From positions 72,040,401-72,104,400 of the forward strand of contig JAKGHH010000001.1 of the NCBI GenBank assembly GCA_022828595.1: 64,000 nucleotides of DNA. Reading direction: 5' to 3'. Under the pieces are notes generated by a model. The model saw only the letters and a list, made by a program, of their open reading frames with translations, was not told where the DNA came from and did no database searches. The DNA is from Nelumbo lutea. Its lineage: Eukaryota; Streptophyta; Magnoliopsida; Proteales; Nelumbonaceae. The number at the start of each line of letters is the position of its first letter. Within the stretch, counting starts at the first letter, position 1. The translations under genes were made by a program, and so were the position numbers. Positions 34,393 through 45,482 of this stretch are shown piece by piece.

Positions 34393-34830
34393 TTGGCGGG
34401 TTCCCACAAAAGGGCCTCATCTTCCTATCAGCCATCTAGGCCTAGGGAGCCAGACCACTTCAGTCATACCCAGATATCTACTGAGGAGATTTGCAATTTG
34501 ACGACTTGGTATAGATTCCCCAACCATTACGGTTATTCCCTTCCATTGGTGGCTTTCCATCGGAACACGAAGAGAATGAGGTAGTCGTCTTTGAGAAGGC
34601 TCTGAAGGCAAGTCTTCGGTTTCCACTTCACCCATTCATTCCCGAGGCATTGAAATACTATGACATCACGCTTGATCAATTGCACCGAAACTCTATTTGT
34701 ACCCTGGTCGATACAATCTCTTTTCTTCCACCTTGGCTTTATACTTGACATCAAGACCTTCTCAGCCCTTTACCAAATAAAACAAAATATTGTCACTCCC
34801 TGGACAAGTTTAGCTATTATTTGTCTTACC
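34393..34830 (+). pseudogene. Antisense extra ORF of the Tat-like element (Transposase_28-like domain)
   Basis: It reads opposite to gag-pol, between the end of pol and the 3' LTR. Translation gives ISTEEICNLTTWYRFP and YGYSLPLV. After one frameshift it continues EVVVFEKALKASLRFPLHPF, then IPEALKYYDITLDQLHRNS. The pattern GLR-(L/F)PLHPF...VL..Y.I.L.QL.PN is that of the plant 'putative gypsy type transposon' domain (PF04195, from memory), carried as an additional ORF by some Tat/Grande-type elements. Its function is unknown. The frameshift near 34555 makes this copy a pseudogene. Confidence 0.7.
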
Positions 34831-35109
34831 AGCTAGGGTATTTGTGTGTCGTGGCGACTAGGCATAGTATGGAATATAACCCAAATTGCCTATGTGCCTA
34901 TTGGGCATAATATGAGATGTTACCGAACCGCTTATATGCCGAAACAACTAGGCTTTATCGAAATGCTGAGGTTGTTACCAAATTGGCATAGGGAGCCTTT
35001 AGGCTTAAAGTGACTTGGCGTCCCCTTTGAAATGTAATTTAGTCGGCGTGCGCTCTACGCAGGGTGGGTCGACGAGGTCACCGAGGTGATGTGGTTGAAG
35101 TCACGAATG

Positions 35110-37361
35110 CTTGACTCTCGAGCTCACAAGTAATACTTTCATAGGTTGTCCACATTCCAAGCACAGGGCACCTGCTTCCCTTCCAACGTCTCGAGCTCGT
35201 ATGTCCCTTCACCGATCACCCGTAGTACTCTGTAGGGACCTTCCTAGTTCGGGCCCAACTTACCTACACCGGGCTCAGGCACCATAACTTTTCGAAGTAT
35301 AAGTCGCCAAGTCAGAAGTGGCATCTCTTGACTTGGACACTATAGTACTAAGCTACTCGTTGTTGGTAAGCCGCAATCTGAATGTAGGCTAGGTCACGCA
35401 CATCCTCCACCAAGTCAAGGTTTGTTCGTAGCTCTTCGTACGCCTCTAGCTACAAGGTCGGTACTTTGATCTCAGCAGGGATGACGGCCTCCGTACCATA
35501 TGTCAGGTCGAATGGGGTCTCTTCGGTCGCCATTTTAATTGTAGTCCGATAGGCCTAAAGGACACTAGGCAACTCGTCTACCCACAAACCCTTAGCTCGA
35601 GAAAGTCGAGCTTTGGGTCTACGAAGGATAGCCCTGTTCGTTACCTCAACCTGTCTGTTTGCTATGAATGAGCCACCAAAGTGAAGTTATATAGGATCCC
35701 CATCTTGGCAAACCAATTTTGGAACTTAATGTCATCAAACTGCTTTCCGTTGTCGAATATCAACACCTTTGGGAGTCTAAATCTACATACTATGTTCCTC
35801 CAAAAGAAGTTCTGTACATTCTGAGTTGTGATTGTCACCAGTAGTTCAACCTCCACCCATTTCGTGAAATAATCAACCGCCACGACCAAGAACGTTCTCC
35901 CTACTGGGCGAAGGGCCACGGGCTGGTCAGGTACTTGAGGTCGGCAATGGGCTGGTGGGGTATGTTGGTGTGCCTCTAGTAGTTGTCACATTTTCGAATG
36001 AGCTCGAGTGCATCCATCTTCATCGTATGCCAGTAGTAGCTTTGCCTTAACATCTTTTGGGTGAGCACCCCTCCAGGTGTCCTCCACAAAGACCTTCATG
36101 GATCTCATGTAGCACCTATCTTGCCTCTAAAGGTCACAAGTAGCACAAGTAGGGGAGCGTGAAGGATCTCTTGTACAACTACTCACCAATAAATGATGTA
36201 GTGAGCTAATTAACGCTCTACCCTTCGAATTGCATTGCGATCCATTGGTAGGGTCCTGTGGAGCAAGATAATCAATGAGCGGGTCCACCCAACTCAGCTC
36301 TGCTACCAACATAGGACCGACCTCTTCTGCCACCCTCTTGATGCTAGGTCATGGTAGGTCTTCAACGTATACCGTTCTCCATGTGACATTGGTTGCGTTG
36401 GAAAGCTTTGAAAGTGCATCGGCCTCTACGTTTTTTGTCATCAGTATTTTCTGGATATACCAGGAGTGGAAGTTGGTAGGAGCTCCCTCACCTTGGCCAA
36501 ATACATTGACATGGCGGGCTCCCAGGCCTCGTAATGCCCATTCACCTGGTTCACAACCAGCTGAGAGTCACTATACACCATGACGTGCTTTGCTTTAACC
36601 TCTCTCACCAAAGTCAACCCGGCTATCAGTGCCTCGTACTTTGCTTCGTTGTTCGATGCCTTGAATACAAATCGGAGAGCATACTCCAATTTCACCTTGC
36701 TATGCCCATTAAGTATCATCCCAACTCCGCTTCTTCATTGGTTATATGAGCCATCAACGTGGAGGATCCAGGGCTCCTCATTCCAAGTCGGGACGAGTGC
36801 CACGTTGGTTGATGTCTTTGACATGTTAACTAGCTCAACCACCCTAGGGGTCCGTGTGTTGAATGTACCGTCGGCTTTTTTCATGAGCCCAGGGTTGGCT
36901 ACCCAGCTCAGGTACTAGACCTCTCTAACGAAATCTACTACAAAGAGCTTCCTGATCTCCTCATCTACTACCCTCCACCTCTCTGGGGTGAGGTTCCTTT
37001 TCCTCTGCCTGATTGGCCTGACTAAAGGGTCCACATTAAGTTTGCGAGTAATCACAAATAGGTGTATGTCAGGCATTTCTGCTGCCGATCATGCAAAAAC
37101 ATCTAAATTTTTAAGTAAAAAGCTTATTAGTTGCGACCGAAGTGGTTCTGCCAGGCGAGCTCTGATCTAGACCGTCTTCTCAGGCTCAATATCAGAGACT
37201 AGGACCAAGACGTTGTCTCCATAGGTCGAGCTCGCTCATCTATATTCTCGGGGGGTGGCTCCAGCTTGACGTTGTTCGCCAGCTTCCCATTGCCCTTAAG
37301 TGTCATGATGTAGTACTTTTGTGACTCCAACTGGTTGACCCATACAACACTTACTCCGTGC
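35110..37361 (-). pseudogene. Gypsy pol remnant: protease-side linker, RT start, RNase H, integrase
   Basis: Reading leftwards: VSVVWVNQLESQKYYIMTLK near 37340, the RT N-terminal HKLN-type block (RKLNVDPLVRPIRQRKRNLT near 37040) with WRVVDEEIRKLF. A jump follows at about 36890, from NPGLMKKADGTF straight to post-RT sequence. Then RNase H (LHVDGSYNQ, YEALIAGLTLVREV, VYSDSQLVVNQVNGHYE, 36780-36470), integrase core (VDYFTKWVEVE, FDNGKQFDD, 35900-35690), and an integrase C-terminus (KLGPN, EGPYRVLRVIGEGTYELE, near 35260-35180). The RT catalytic palm including the YxDD motif is missing. In-frame stops are scattered throughout. Confidence 0.8.
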
Positions 37362-37436
37362 TGTTAGACAATGCATGCCCTTAACTCCAATCAGCATGAT
37401 GTACATTATGGCATTTATTGTAAATGAATAAAGTAC

Positions 37437-40400
37437 AATAAACACACCACAATTTCGACTCTTTTGTTATAGATACCAATATGTTGGTCACTTCTGCCTC
37501 CTGGTGTATTGACTCTGAGGCTTCTACTCATGCCTGTAATACATTGCAAGGGTTCAGGACAAGCAAAAGACTAAGTAATGGAGAAGTGAGTATTTACTTG
37601 GGGACTTTTGCAAGTGTTGCAGCTACAACCATAAGAACTATAGAATTGCATTTCAGAGAATGAATAATTACATTAAAAGATTGTCTTTATGTACCCAATT
37701 TGATAAGAAATTTCATTTATGTTTCAAAACTGTGTGTAGATGGTTATTCTGTTCTTTTTAGTAATGTGATTACTATCAAAATAAATAACAAATTCTTCAC
37801 ATATGGAGAACTTGAGAAGGGTCTCTATGTTCACCATTCTTCTCTAAAAACAAATATAACAGAAACTACATCGGATAATAAGCCCAAGAAAAGATCCCGT
37901 GATACAGTTAATCCTACGTGCCTATGGTATTACCAACTTGGCCACATTAACATAGATCGTATCACAAGGTTGGTAAAGGATGGTCCTTTGGATTTTCTAA
38001 CTGTAGAAGATCTCCCAACCTGTGAACCTTGCCTTCAGGGTAAGATGACGAAATGACCATTTAATTGTAAGCTTGAAAGATCAACAGTAATGCTTGACCT
38101 TATACATACTGATGTATGTGGTCCCATGAATGTTAGGACACGTAACCAACATGCTTATTTCATAACATCTACCGATGATCACTCTCGGATTGGTTACGTG
38201 TACCTAATGAGACACAAGTTTGAATCCTTTGAAAAATTCAAAGTGTTCAGGCAAGAGGTCGAGAAGCAGTTGGGGAGACACATTAAGGCCATTCGATCAG
38301 ATCGATGAGACAAATATCTCTTTAATGAATTTATGGACTACTTATGTTAGACAGTTTTGTATGCCCTTAGCTTTAATCAAATTGATGTACTTTATGAGTT
38401 TATTGTAAATGTATAAAAGTGCATATTTGATTCATGTTCCCTTGGTATGTTTCTGTGTAATACCCTTAAACTGGACACTTAATGAGACTCGTGTTAGTTT
38501 AGAATGTTCACAGCCAGTGGGTCGGTCTGGGGAGACATATCCTGACAAAGCTGACACTATGGTGCCACCAAGTCGGTTGGGGTGGCTTGTCTCAGCTACC
38601 GGGGTGAGACCCTAAGCACATACAGTGTGGGATTAATTGAATCTTTGAACTGGACCAGATTTCCAGTATTGCCCTGGACCTTGGAGATTGATGGGCAAAA
38701 CTGAAAAGTTACACCCGACCCCTAGACTCGATTATGATACTGCACTAGGTGTCGGATTGGGTTATCTTTGATATACCAATCAGTGAGATCCTTAGCGGGG
38801 GTCAAAACCTGGGTATGTTGGGACAGTCTGAGAATTCATCTGAGTGGGTGATCATAGTGACAGGATCAGCCCCTTTGTCAGACAAAGGTAATGATCGGGG
38901 ATGCACTCTCACTGATGGAAACCAAGACTACCGGCAACCGATTTCAATCGTTGAGATTTGTTTTGCAAAATATATTTTATATGAGATATAAAAAGTATAT
39001 ATATATATATATATTATGGTTTTGAAATGTTTGCAAAAGGTTTTAATTCCCGGGATCCATACTTGAGAGAGTGCAACACTGTTCCTTGCAGCCGAGGGAG
39101 AGGTCATCTCTTGTCGGGCTGTGTATGATCATTATGGGCTGAGAGGTTAAGTGTAAGGCCATTGAGGATAATACCTGATGGGCTAATCTTGCATCTACCC
39201 ACAGTCCCTGGGTGTTATAAGGTGGCTTGGCCCAGGGACCACTTAGGGTAAGTGTTGGGCCCATAGAGCCCATCTGATGGGTTTCAAGGGGTGCACTGTC
39301 CATAACAGTGTATTTGGCCAGGCCTTGTAACAAAGGCTGGGCTGAACCCATGTGGCTGATGTGTAGATCAATGTTTGGGTCCCATGCCATACAAGGAAGC
39401 CCAACTGGGCAGCAATTTGGAAGGTTTAATGAATACATAACCCTAAATGGGCCTTAAGCCCATTTTGAACTGGGCTAATTTGATTAGTCTTTAAGGGGCG
39501 AATTCTGAGATAAGATCAGCTGATAGGATTGGGCCCACACCCTATCCACTCAGAGAGTCCAAGATCTAAATGAGATTTAGATTTAGAAACTTCCTAATTA
39601 GATTAAGAATTGGCTGATCTAATCTGCAGATAAGATAAGGTTTATCCCTTATCTTAAAGGGACTTCTAATCCAAATATGATTTGGTTTAGCAACTCATAA
39701 TAGGATTAGGAGCTGATCCCTTTAAGTCTATAAAAGGAAGAGGGGGCGGCAGCCTTTAGACGCACAATCACCAGCAACAGTCTTGTCTTCAGAGCTGAGA
39801 TCACAGAGGAGAGAATTCTGCACCCTGCAAATTCTCTCTAGCCTCCTCCTTCCTGCAGTCGCCACCTATAGCAGTTCGATCTCCATTGCTTGGGAGAAAT
39901 CAAGATCAGATCTTGATTCCAATCTTTTGGAAAAGATTGGTAGGAGTTATATTCATTAGCCGCCCAAGTGATTCTTGGGAAGAAACAAGTTCTTAGGAAG
40001 GACACTGTTGATTCTGCTCCACCCTGCACTACACCATCTTTAGTGGGAGCAGATTTTGGTTTCTACTTTGGGCGTGAACACCTCCGTTGAGAGATATTAA
40101 TTCTTTGTATCATGTATTATCTCTCTCTCCTCCTTTTGGTTCAGATCTGGTTCAGTTTATGATTCAAGAATGATCCTTGAATATATGATTTTCTAAATAG
40201 GGAATTCGATTCCCAGTTGAAGGTAAAGAAAAATTTTTGAAATTCGCCCCCCCCTTTATTCCGTAATCTTGGGCGTCCATATGATGGTTTCCTATCCCTT
40301 CTACTTAAAGGAAAATGGGATAATATCACAACTATCTCCTCTTGCTACACCATAATTAAACTGTGTGTCAAAGAGGAGGAACCAGACTTTATTGGATATG

Positions 40401-41975
40401 GTCCGATCACTTCTCATACACTTAGAATTACTCACATCCTTTTAGGGTTATGCATTGGAGACTGCGATATACGTCCTGAACCGGGTTCCAACCAAATTCA
40501 TTTCGAATACTTTGAGCTTTGGACCAGTAAGAAACAAAATGTAAGACACTTGAAGATTTGGGATTGTCCAACACATGTTAAAAGAACAAGTGCTGACAAA
40601 TTGGAATTTAAGACTAGTCGTTACCTATTTGTAGGTTACCCAAAAGGCTCTGTAGGGTATTTATTCTATGACCTAAGAGAGTATAAGGTGTTCTGTAGTT
40701 GAAATGTCCATTTCTTGGAGGAAGATTACATCCTGATCAATGAGATCTACCCAGGCATCTAGTCTTCTAATTCGTTACGGCTATGACCAAGAAAGTTACT
40801 TAGTTAGTTGCAAATTGATCTATAAGAGGAACAAGGGCCCCGATGGTAAGGTTGAGACCTACAAGGCTCGTCTTGTGACGAAAGGGTACACTCAGAAAGA
40901 GGGAATCGATTATGAGGAAACCTTTTCACCCATAACCATGCTTAAATCCATTAGGATCCTGCTAACTGTAGAAGAATACCATAACTACGAGATTTGGCAA
41001 ATGGATGTCAAAATCGCGTCATGCAATGAAGATCTTTCTGAAAATATCTATATGCAGCAACCATAAGGTTTATAGTTGCAGGTTAGGAACACATGGTATG
41101 TAAACTTAATCGATACATATATGGACTTAAGCAAACTTCTAGGAGCTGGAACATCCGGTTTGACTTTGAGCAGAATCCAGATGAGCCCTGTGTTTATAGG
41201 AAGACTAGTGGGGATAAGGTTATGTTCTTTGTTCTATATGTAGACGACATTCTACTCATTGGAATGATGTAGGAATGTTGACTAGGTAAAAGTATGGCTT
41301 TTATAGCAATTCTCCATGAAAGATCTTAGAAAAACCTCTTATATCTTGGGACTTCAATTCTATGAAGATAGATCGAAAAGGATAGTAGGATTATCCCAAT
41401 ATACTTACATTGACAAGATAGTCAAGAGATACAACATGGAGAACTCCAAGAAAGGAAATGTTCCTTTTAGGCATGAGGTCACTCTCTCCAAGGGTATATC
41501 TCCCAAGACACCTGAGGAGATTGAGGACATGAAAAAAGTTCCCTATGCCTTTGTTGTAGGGAGCATCATGTATGCCATACTGTACACTCAGCCAAACATT
41601 GCTCAGGCCATGAGTTTGGTAAGTAGATACTAGTCTAACCCAAGACAAGAACATTGCACCACTGTGAAAAATATACTAAAATGCCTTCGAAGGACAAAAT
41701 GAGTTTTTTCTGGTATTCGATGGTAGTTCACTATAGATTGTTGGGTATACTGATACCGACTACCAATCAAAGCCATATGATAGAAAGTATACATTTGGTT
41801 ACATCTTTACGATGTGGTCCTATGTAGTAAGAAAAATAGTCCACAACCCAAGCCAAACACATTGTCGTAAGTGAAGTTGCCTAATGAGTGAAGGTGTTCA
41901 TTCTGAAATTTAGAATTCAGCACATCACCCATTCCACTGTTGTGTGACAATACTCTAAGAAAGGTGATTTGCAGT
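37437..41975 (+). pseudogene. Copia pol remnant (protease, integrase, RT, RNase H)
   Basis: Protease: WCIDSEASTH near 37503, where Glu replaces the Gly expected in the D-S/T-G triad, so it is inactive. Pre-integrase: CLWYYQLGHINIDRI and CEPCLQGKMTK (37920-38055). Integrase core: LDLIHTDVCGPM, DDHSRIGYVYLM, AIRSDR (38090-38305). After the solo LTR it resumes at GIISQLSPPATP (~40316), then TAIYVLNRVPTKFISN and LFVGYPKG. Reverse transcriptase: YKARLVTKGYTQKEGIDYEE, QMDVK, LNRYIYGLKQTSRSWN, and YVDD in FVLYVDDILLIGND (~41240). Downstream are YILGLQFYEDRSKRIVGLSQ and VGSIMYA. Multiple stops and frameshifts. Confidence 0.85.
38345..40302 (+). mobile_element. Solo Copia LTR inserted into Copia integrase, 5-bp TSD
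   Basis: A 1958-bp LTR beginning TGTTAGACAG, flanked by perfect ACTTA duplications (38340-38344 and 40303-40307). Removing it rejoins the codons for DYL and KENGIIS of the host Copia integrase. A TATA-like CTATAAAAGG lies near 39728. The last base is T where the related LTR at 51984 ends in CA. No internal region is present, so it is a solo LTR formed by recombination between two LTRs. Confidence 0.9.
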
Positions 41976-41998
41976 TCGATCAATAAATAGAGGGGACT

Positions 41999-44722
41999 TT
42001 GCGCAGGTTAAGGAAGGAAGCTCGGAGTCATTCTGAAGAGAACAATCCAGATCTTGATTCCTTATATGTTAACGGTTCTGATTTGATAGAAGAAGACATC
42101 ATGGCTGGAAACCGAACTTTGAAAGAACTTGTTGCACCTGATTTGAATCAGCAACCCTTATGCATAACTTTTCCTGCTTTAGATGCTTATGCTAATTTTG
42201 AATTGAAATCTGGACTGATGCATCTCTTGCCCACTTTTCACGGTCTTGCAGATGAGGATCCTCACAAGCATTTGAAGGAGTTGCATGTGGTATGCACGAG
42301 TATGAAACCCACAGGGGTGACTAAAGAACAAATCAAATTGAGAGCCTTTTCCGTTTTCTCTGAAAGATTCGGCTAAGGATTGGCTCTATTATCTACCCTC
42401 CGAAAGTGTTACCACATCGAACAAGATGAAGAGACTATTCTTAGAGAAGTACTTCCCAGTTTCAAGGGCGGCCAACATCAGAAAAGAATTTTGCAATGTA
42501 AGGCAATACAACGGGGAGTCCCTACATGAATTCTGGGAACGTTTTAAAAAATTATGTGCAACTTGTCCCCATCATCAAATCAGCGAGCAACTACTTATCC
42601 AATATTTCTATGAGGGTCTTCAAACCACTAATAGGAGCATGATTGATGCTACTAGTGAAGGAGCTTTAGTAGATAAAACTCCCGAGGCCGCGAGAAATCT
42701 AATTACAAATATGGCGGCCAACTCTCAACAGTTCGGCTATAGGCTCAACCCTCCATCAAAGCATGCTAATGAGGTAAATATCTCTTCCCTTTAACAAAAA
42801 ATTCTGAGTCTGACTTCTCTTGTTCGTCAAATGGTTATAGGTAACATGCAAATGGTGAAGGCTTGTAGGATATGTTCGGTAGTAGGGCATCCAACTAATA
42901 TGTGCCCAACTCTTCAAGAGGAGCCCGTTGAGCAAGTAAATGCAACAGGTGGTTTTCCAGGGCAACCGCAAAGGAAGTATGACCCCTATTCAAGCACATA
43001 TAATCTGGGATGGAGGGATCATCCCAATCTCAGCTACGGGAATCCACAGAACCACCCAAGTTTCCCGCAATATCATCCAACTTTCTAGCAATATCATCCG
43101 CACCTCCCTAAACAACAACCAGCCCAAACTTCTAATTCAGGTATGTCTTTAGGGGATATTGTCAAATCTCTTGCCACTAACACCTTGCAAATTCAGTAGG
43201 AGACAAGGGCCAGTATCCAACGTTTGGACAATTAGATGGGCCTAATGGCAATGACAATTAATTGGTTAGGGGTGCAAAGTTCTGGGAAATTACCCTCTCA
43301 AACGGTTGTGAATCCAAAAGAAAATGTAAGTGCAATCGTTTTGAGAAGTGGTAAAGAGGTTGAGGCACCAGCAAAGGCAGCCCTCGCATTATCGAATCAA
43401 GAAAAGGAGAAAGACATCACTCCCGATGGTGACGAAGTACCTAAGCGTAAGTTTCCGCCTCTTTCTGATTATAAACCGATACCTCCTTTTCCTAATGCTC
43501 TAATAGGTTCTAGGAAAGATGAGCAGTTCAAAGATTTTTATGAAACTTTTCGTAGATGCGAGGTAAATATTCCACTCTTTGATGCTATTAAACAAGTATC
43601 TCATTATGCTAAATTTCTAAAAGAATTGTATACACATAAGAGGAAACAGAAACTAAAAGGATGTGAAATTGTGAGAGTAGGGGAGAATGTTTCTGCGGTC
43701 ATTCAAAGAAAACTCCCTACAAAGTGCAAAGATCCAGGTATGTTCACTATCCCTTGCACGATAGGTGGCACTAAAATTGAGAAGGCCATGTTAGACTTAA
43801 GAGCTTCTATCAATGTCATGCCATATTCTATATATGCTTCTTTGAAACTCGGACCTTTAAATAAGACTAGTGTAGTGATCCAATTGGCTGATAAATCTAA
43901 TGCCTATCCTAAGGGTGTAGTTGAGGATGTTCTTGTAAAAGTAAATGATTTGGTTTTTCCTGCTAATTTTTATTTGATATGGATATTGGTGATCAAACCA
44001 CTCCTATTTTTCTAGGAAGACAATTTTTAAAGACATCCAAGACTAAGATAGATGTTCATAATGGCACACTCACCATGGAATTTGATGGTGAAATTGTTAA
44101 GTTTAATATTTATGATGATATGAAATATCCTACTAATGATGATCCTATTTGTTCTGTTGATGTGATTGATTCTTTGGCACAGGAAATCTTCAAACTTAAT
44201 GGAAATGATGGATTATAAGTTTTCATTAGTAAACATCTTGAGAAAGATGAGCCAATGCTGAATGTTGATTTGCAGGAAACTATTGCAGCATTGGATGATT
44301 CTCTAGAGTTACAACAGTCAGGTAATGCTCCTAATAGTATGTTGTCGATTTCTGACAGGAAGCCTTTACCCTCTGTTTTGCAGGCCCCCATTCTAGAATC
44401 GAAGCCACTTCCTAGTCACCACAAGTACGCATTCCTTGGAGACGGAGAGACATTATCAATGATCATCTCTAGTATCCTTAGCGCACCACAAGAAGAGCAG
44501 ATTGTGCAGGTTCTCAAGGAGCATAAGATGACTATCGGTTGGACGATTGCAGATATCAAAGGAATCAGCCCGTCTACATGCATGCATCACATCTTATTTG
44601 AAGAGGAAGCAAAACCTTCTTGTCAACCACAAATAAGGCTAAACCCACCCATGATGGGTAGAAGGGGAAAGAACCGGAAGTTGCAACTACAAGAGTTAGA
44701 GGATCCAGTTTATGAAGATTAA
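41999..44722 (+). pseudogene. Athila gag-protease remnant fused to the pol end
   Basis: Gag blocks: AGNRTLKELVAPDLNQQPLC, LLPTFHGLADEDPHKHLKEL, MKRLFLEKYFPVSRAANIRK, CPHHQISEQLLIQYFYEGL, DKTPEAARNLITNMAANSQQ. A CCHC zinc knuckle CRICSVVGHPTNMC is at about 42864-42905. Protease region: MLDLRASINVMPYSIYASLK, where Arg replaces the Gly of DLGAS. RT begins at RLNPPMM (~44636) and jumps at once to GRRGKNRKLQLQELEDPVYE and a stop, so almost all of pol is deleted. Frameshifts near 42370 and 43975 and stops near 42794, 43087 and 43197. Confidence 0.8.
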
Positions 44723-45070
44723 AAACAAGGAAGTTTGTTTTTTTTTTCTTATTTTTGCATTTCTAATTTAGTTATTTCTGCCTTTTCTTTCCATTTCACC
44801 TTACATTGGGGACAATGTAAGTTTTAAGTGTGGGGGAGGGGATTTAGGTTGCGTTTTAAAATTTGATTTAGGTTGTGTTTTTCTGCATTTGTTCAAAAAA
44901 AAAACTCAACTCTTTTGGAATTAATTGAAACAGTGTTCTGGAACAACTCTTGTGAACTTAATAAAGAATATAGTTAGGGAATACAGGATTCACCTGAAGC
45001 CATCCCCTTTTTGAGCTAGTCCTAAATCCAGGTTTAAGTAAATAGGATACATATTTTACCATTACTACAA

Positions 45071-45240
45071 TTGGTAGGACGGAGCATAAAATGCACCTAC
45101 CAACCAAGCAATTCAATAATAGGATGGAGCATAAAATGCACCTACTAGCCAGCAATTCAAACAGTGGGATGGAGCGTAAAATGCACCTACTGACTAAGTA
45201 ATCCTAAAAGTGAGATGGAGCATAAAATGCACTCACTTCC
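45071..45240 (+). repeat. Four 45-bp tandem repeats in the Athila 3' region
   Basis: The motif GGAGCATAAAATGCACCTAC recurs with spacing 45, 45 and 46 bp (motif starts near 45081, 45126, 45171 and 45217) with small changes between copies. Non-coding, between the pol stop and the polypurine tract. Confidence 0.85.
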
Positions 45241-45482
45241 ACCAAAAAAAATTGTTTTCCTTAGTTTACTTCTTGGTTTGTAGTAGCAAAAAATTGGATT
45301 GGTTAATGGATGAGTCGTGTATAACTTGGTCGTGTTGATTCAACAGTTTGCAATAGTTAACCTAGAATATTTGTGGAAAAAGATGAAGGAAGATTGAGTT
45401 TAAAGTTTGGAAGAATATTTTGCTTAGTTTGCTTAAGTTTTGTCTTTCCCGAGGACGGGCAAGGTTTAAGTGTGGGGGGATT

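Noticed and set aside
45071..45240. Possible CRISPR-like array (regular repeats)
   Set aside because: Repeats are contiguous and degenerate, not separated by unique spacers, and lie inside a plant retrotransposon.
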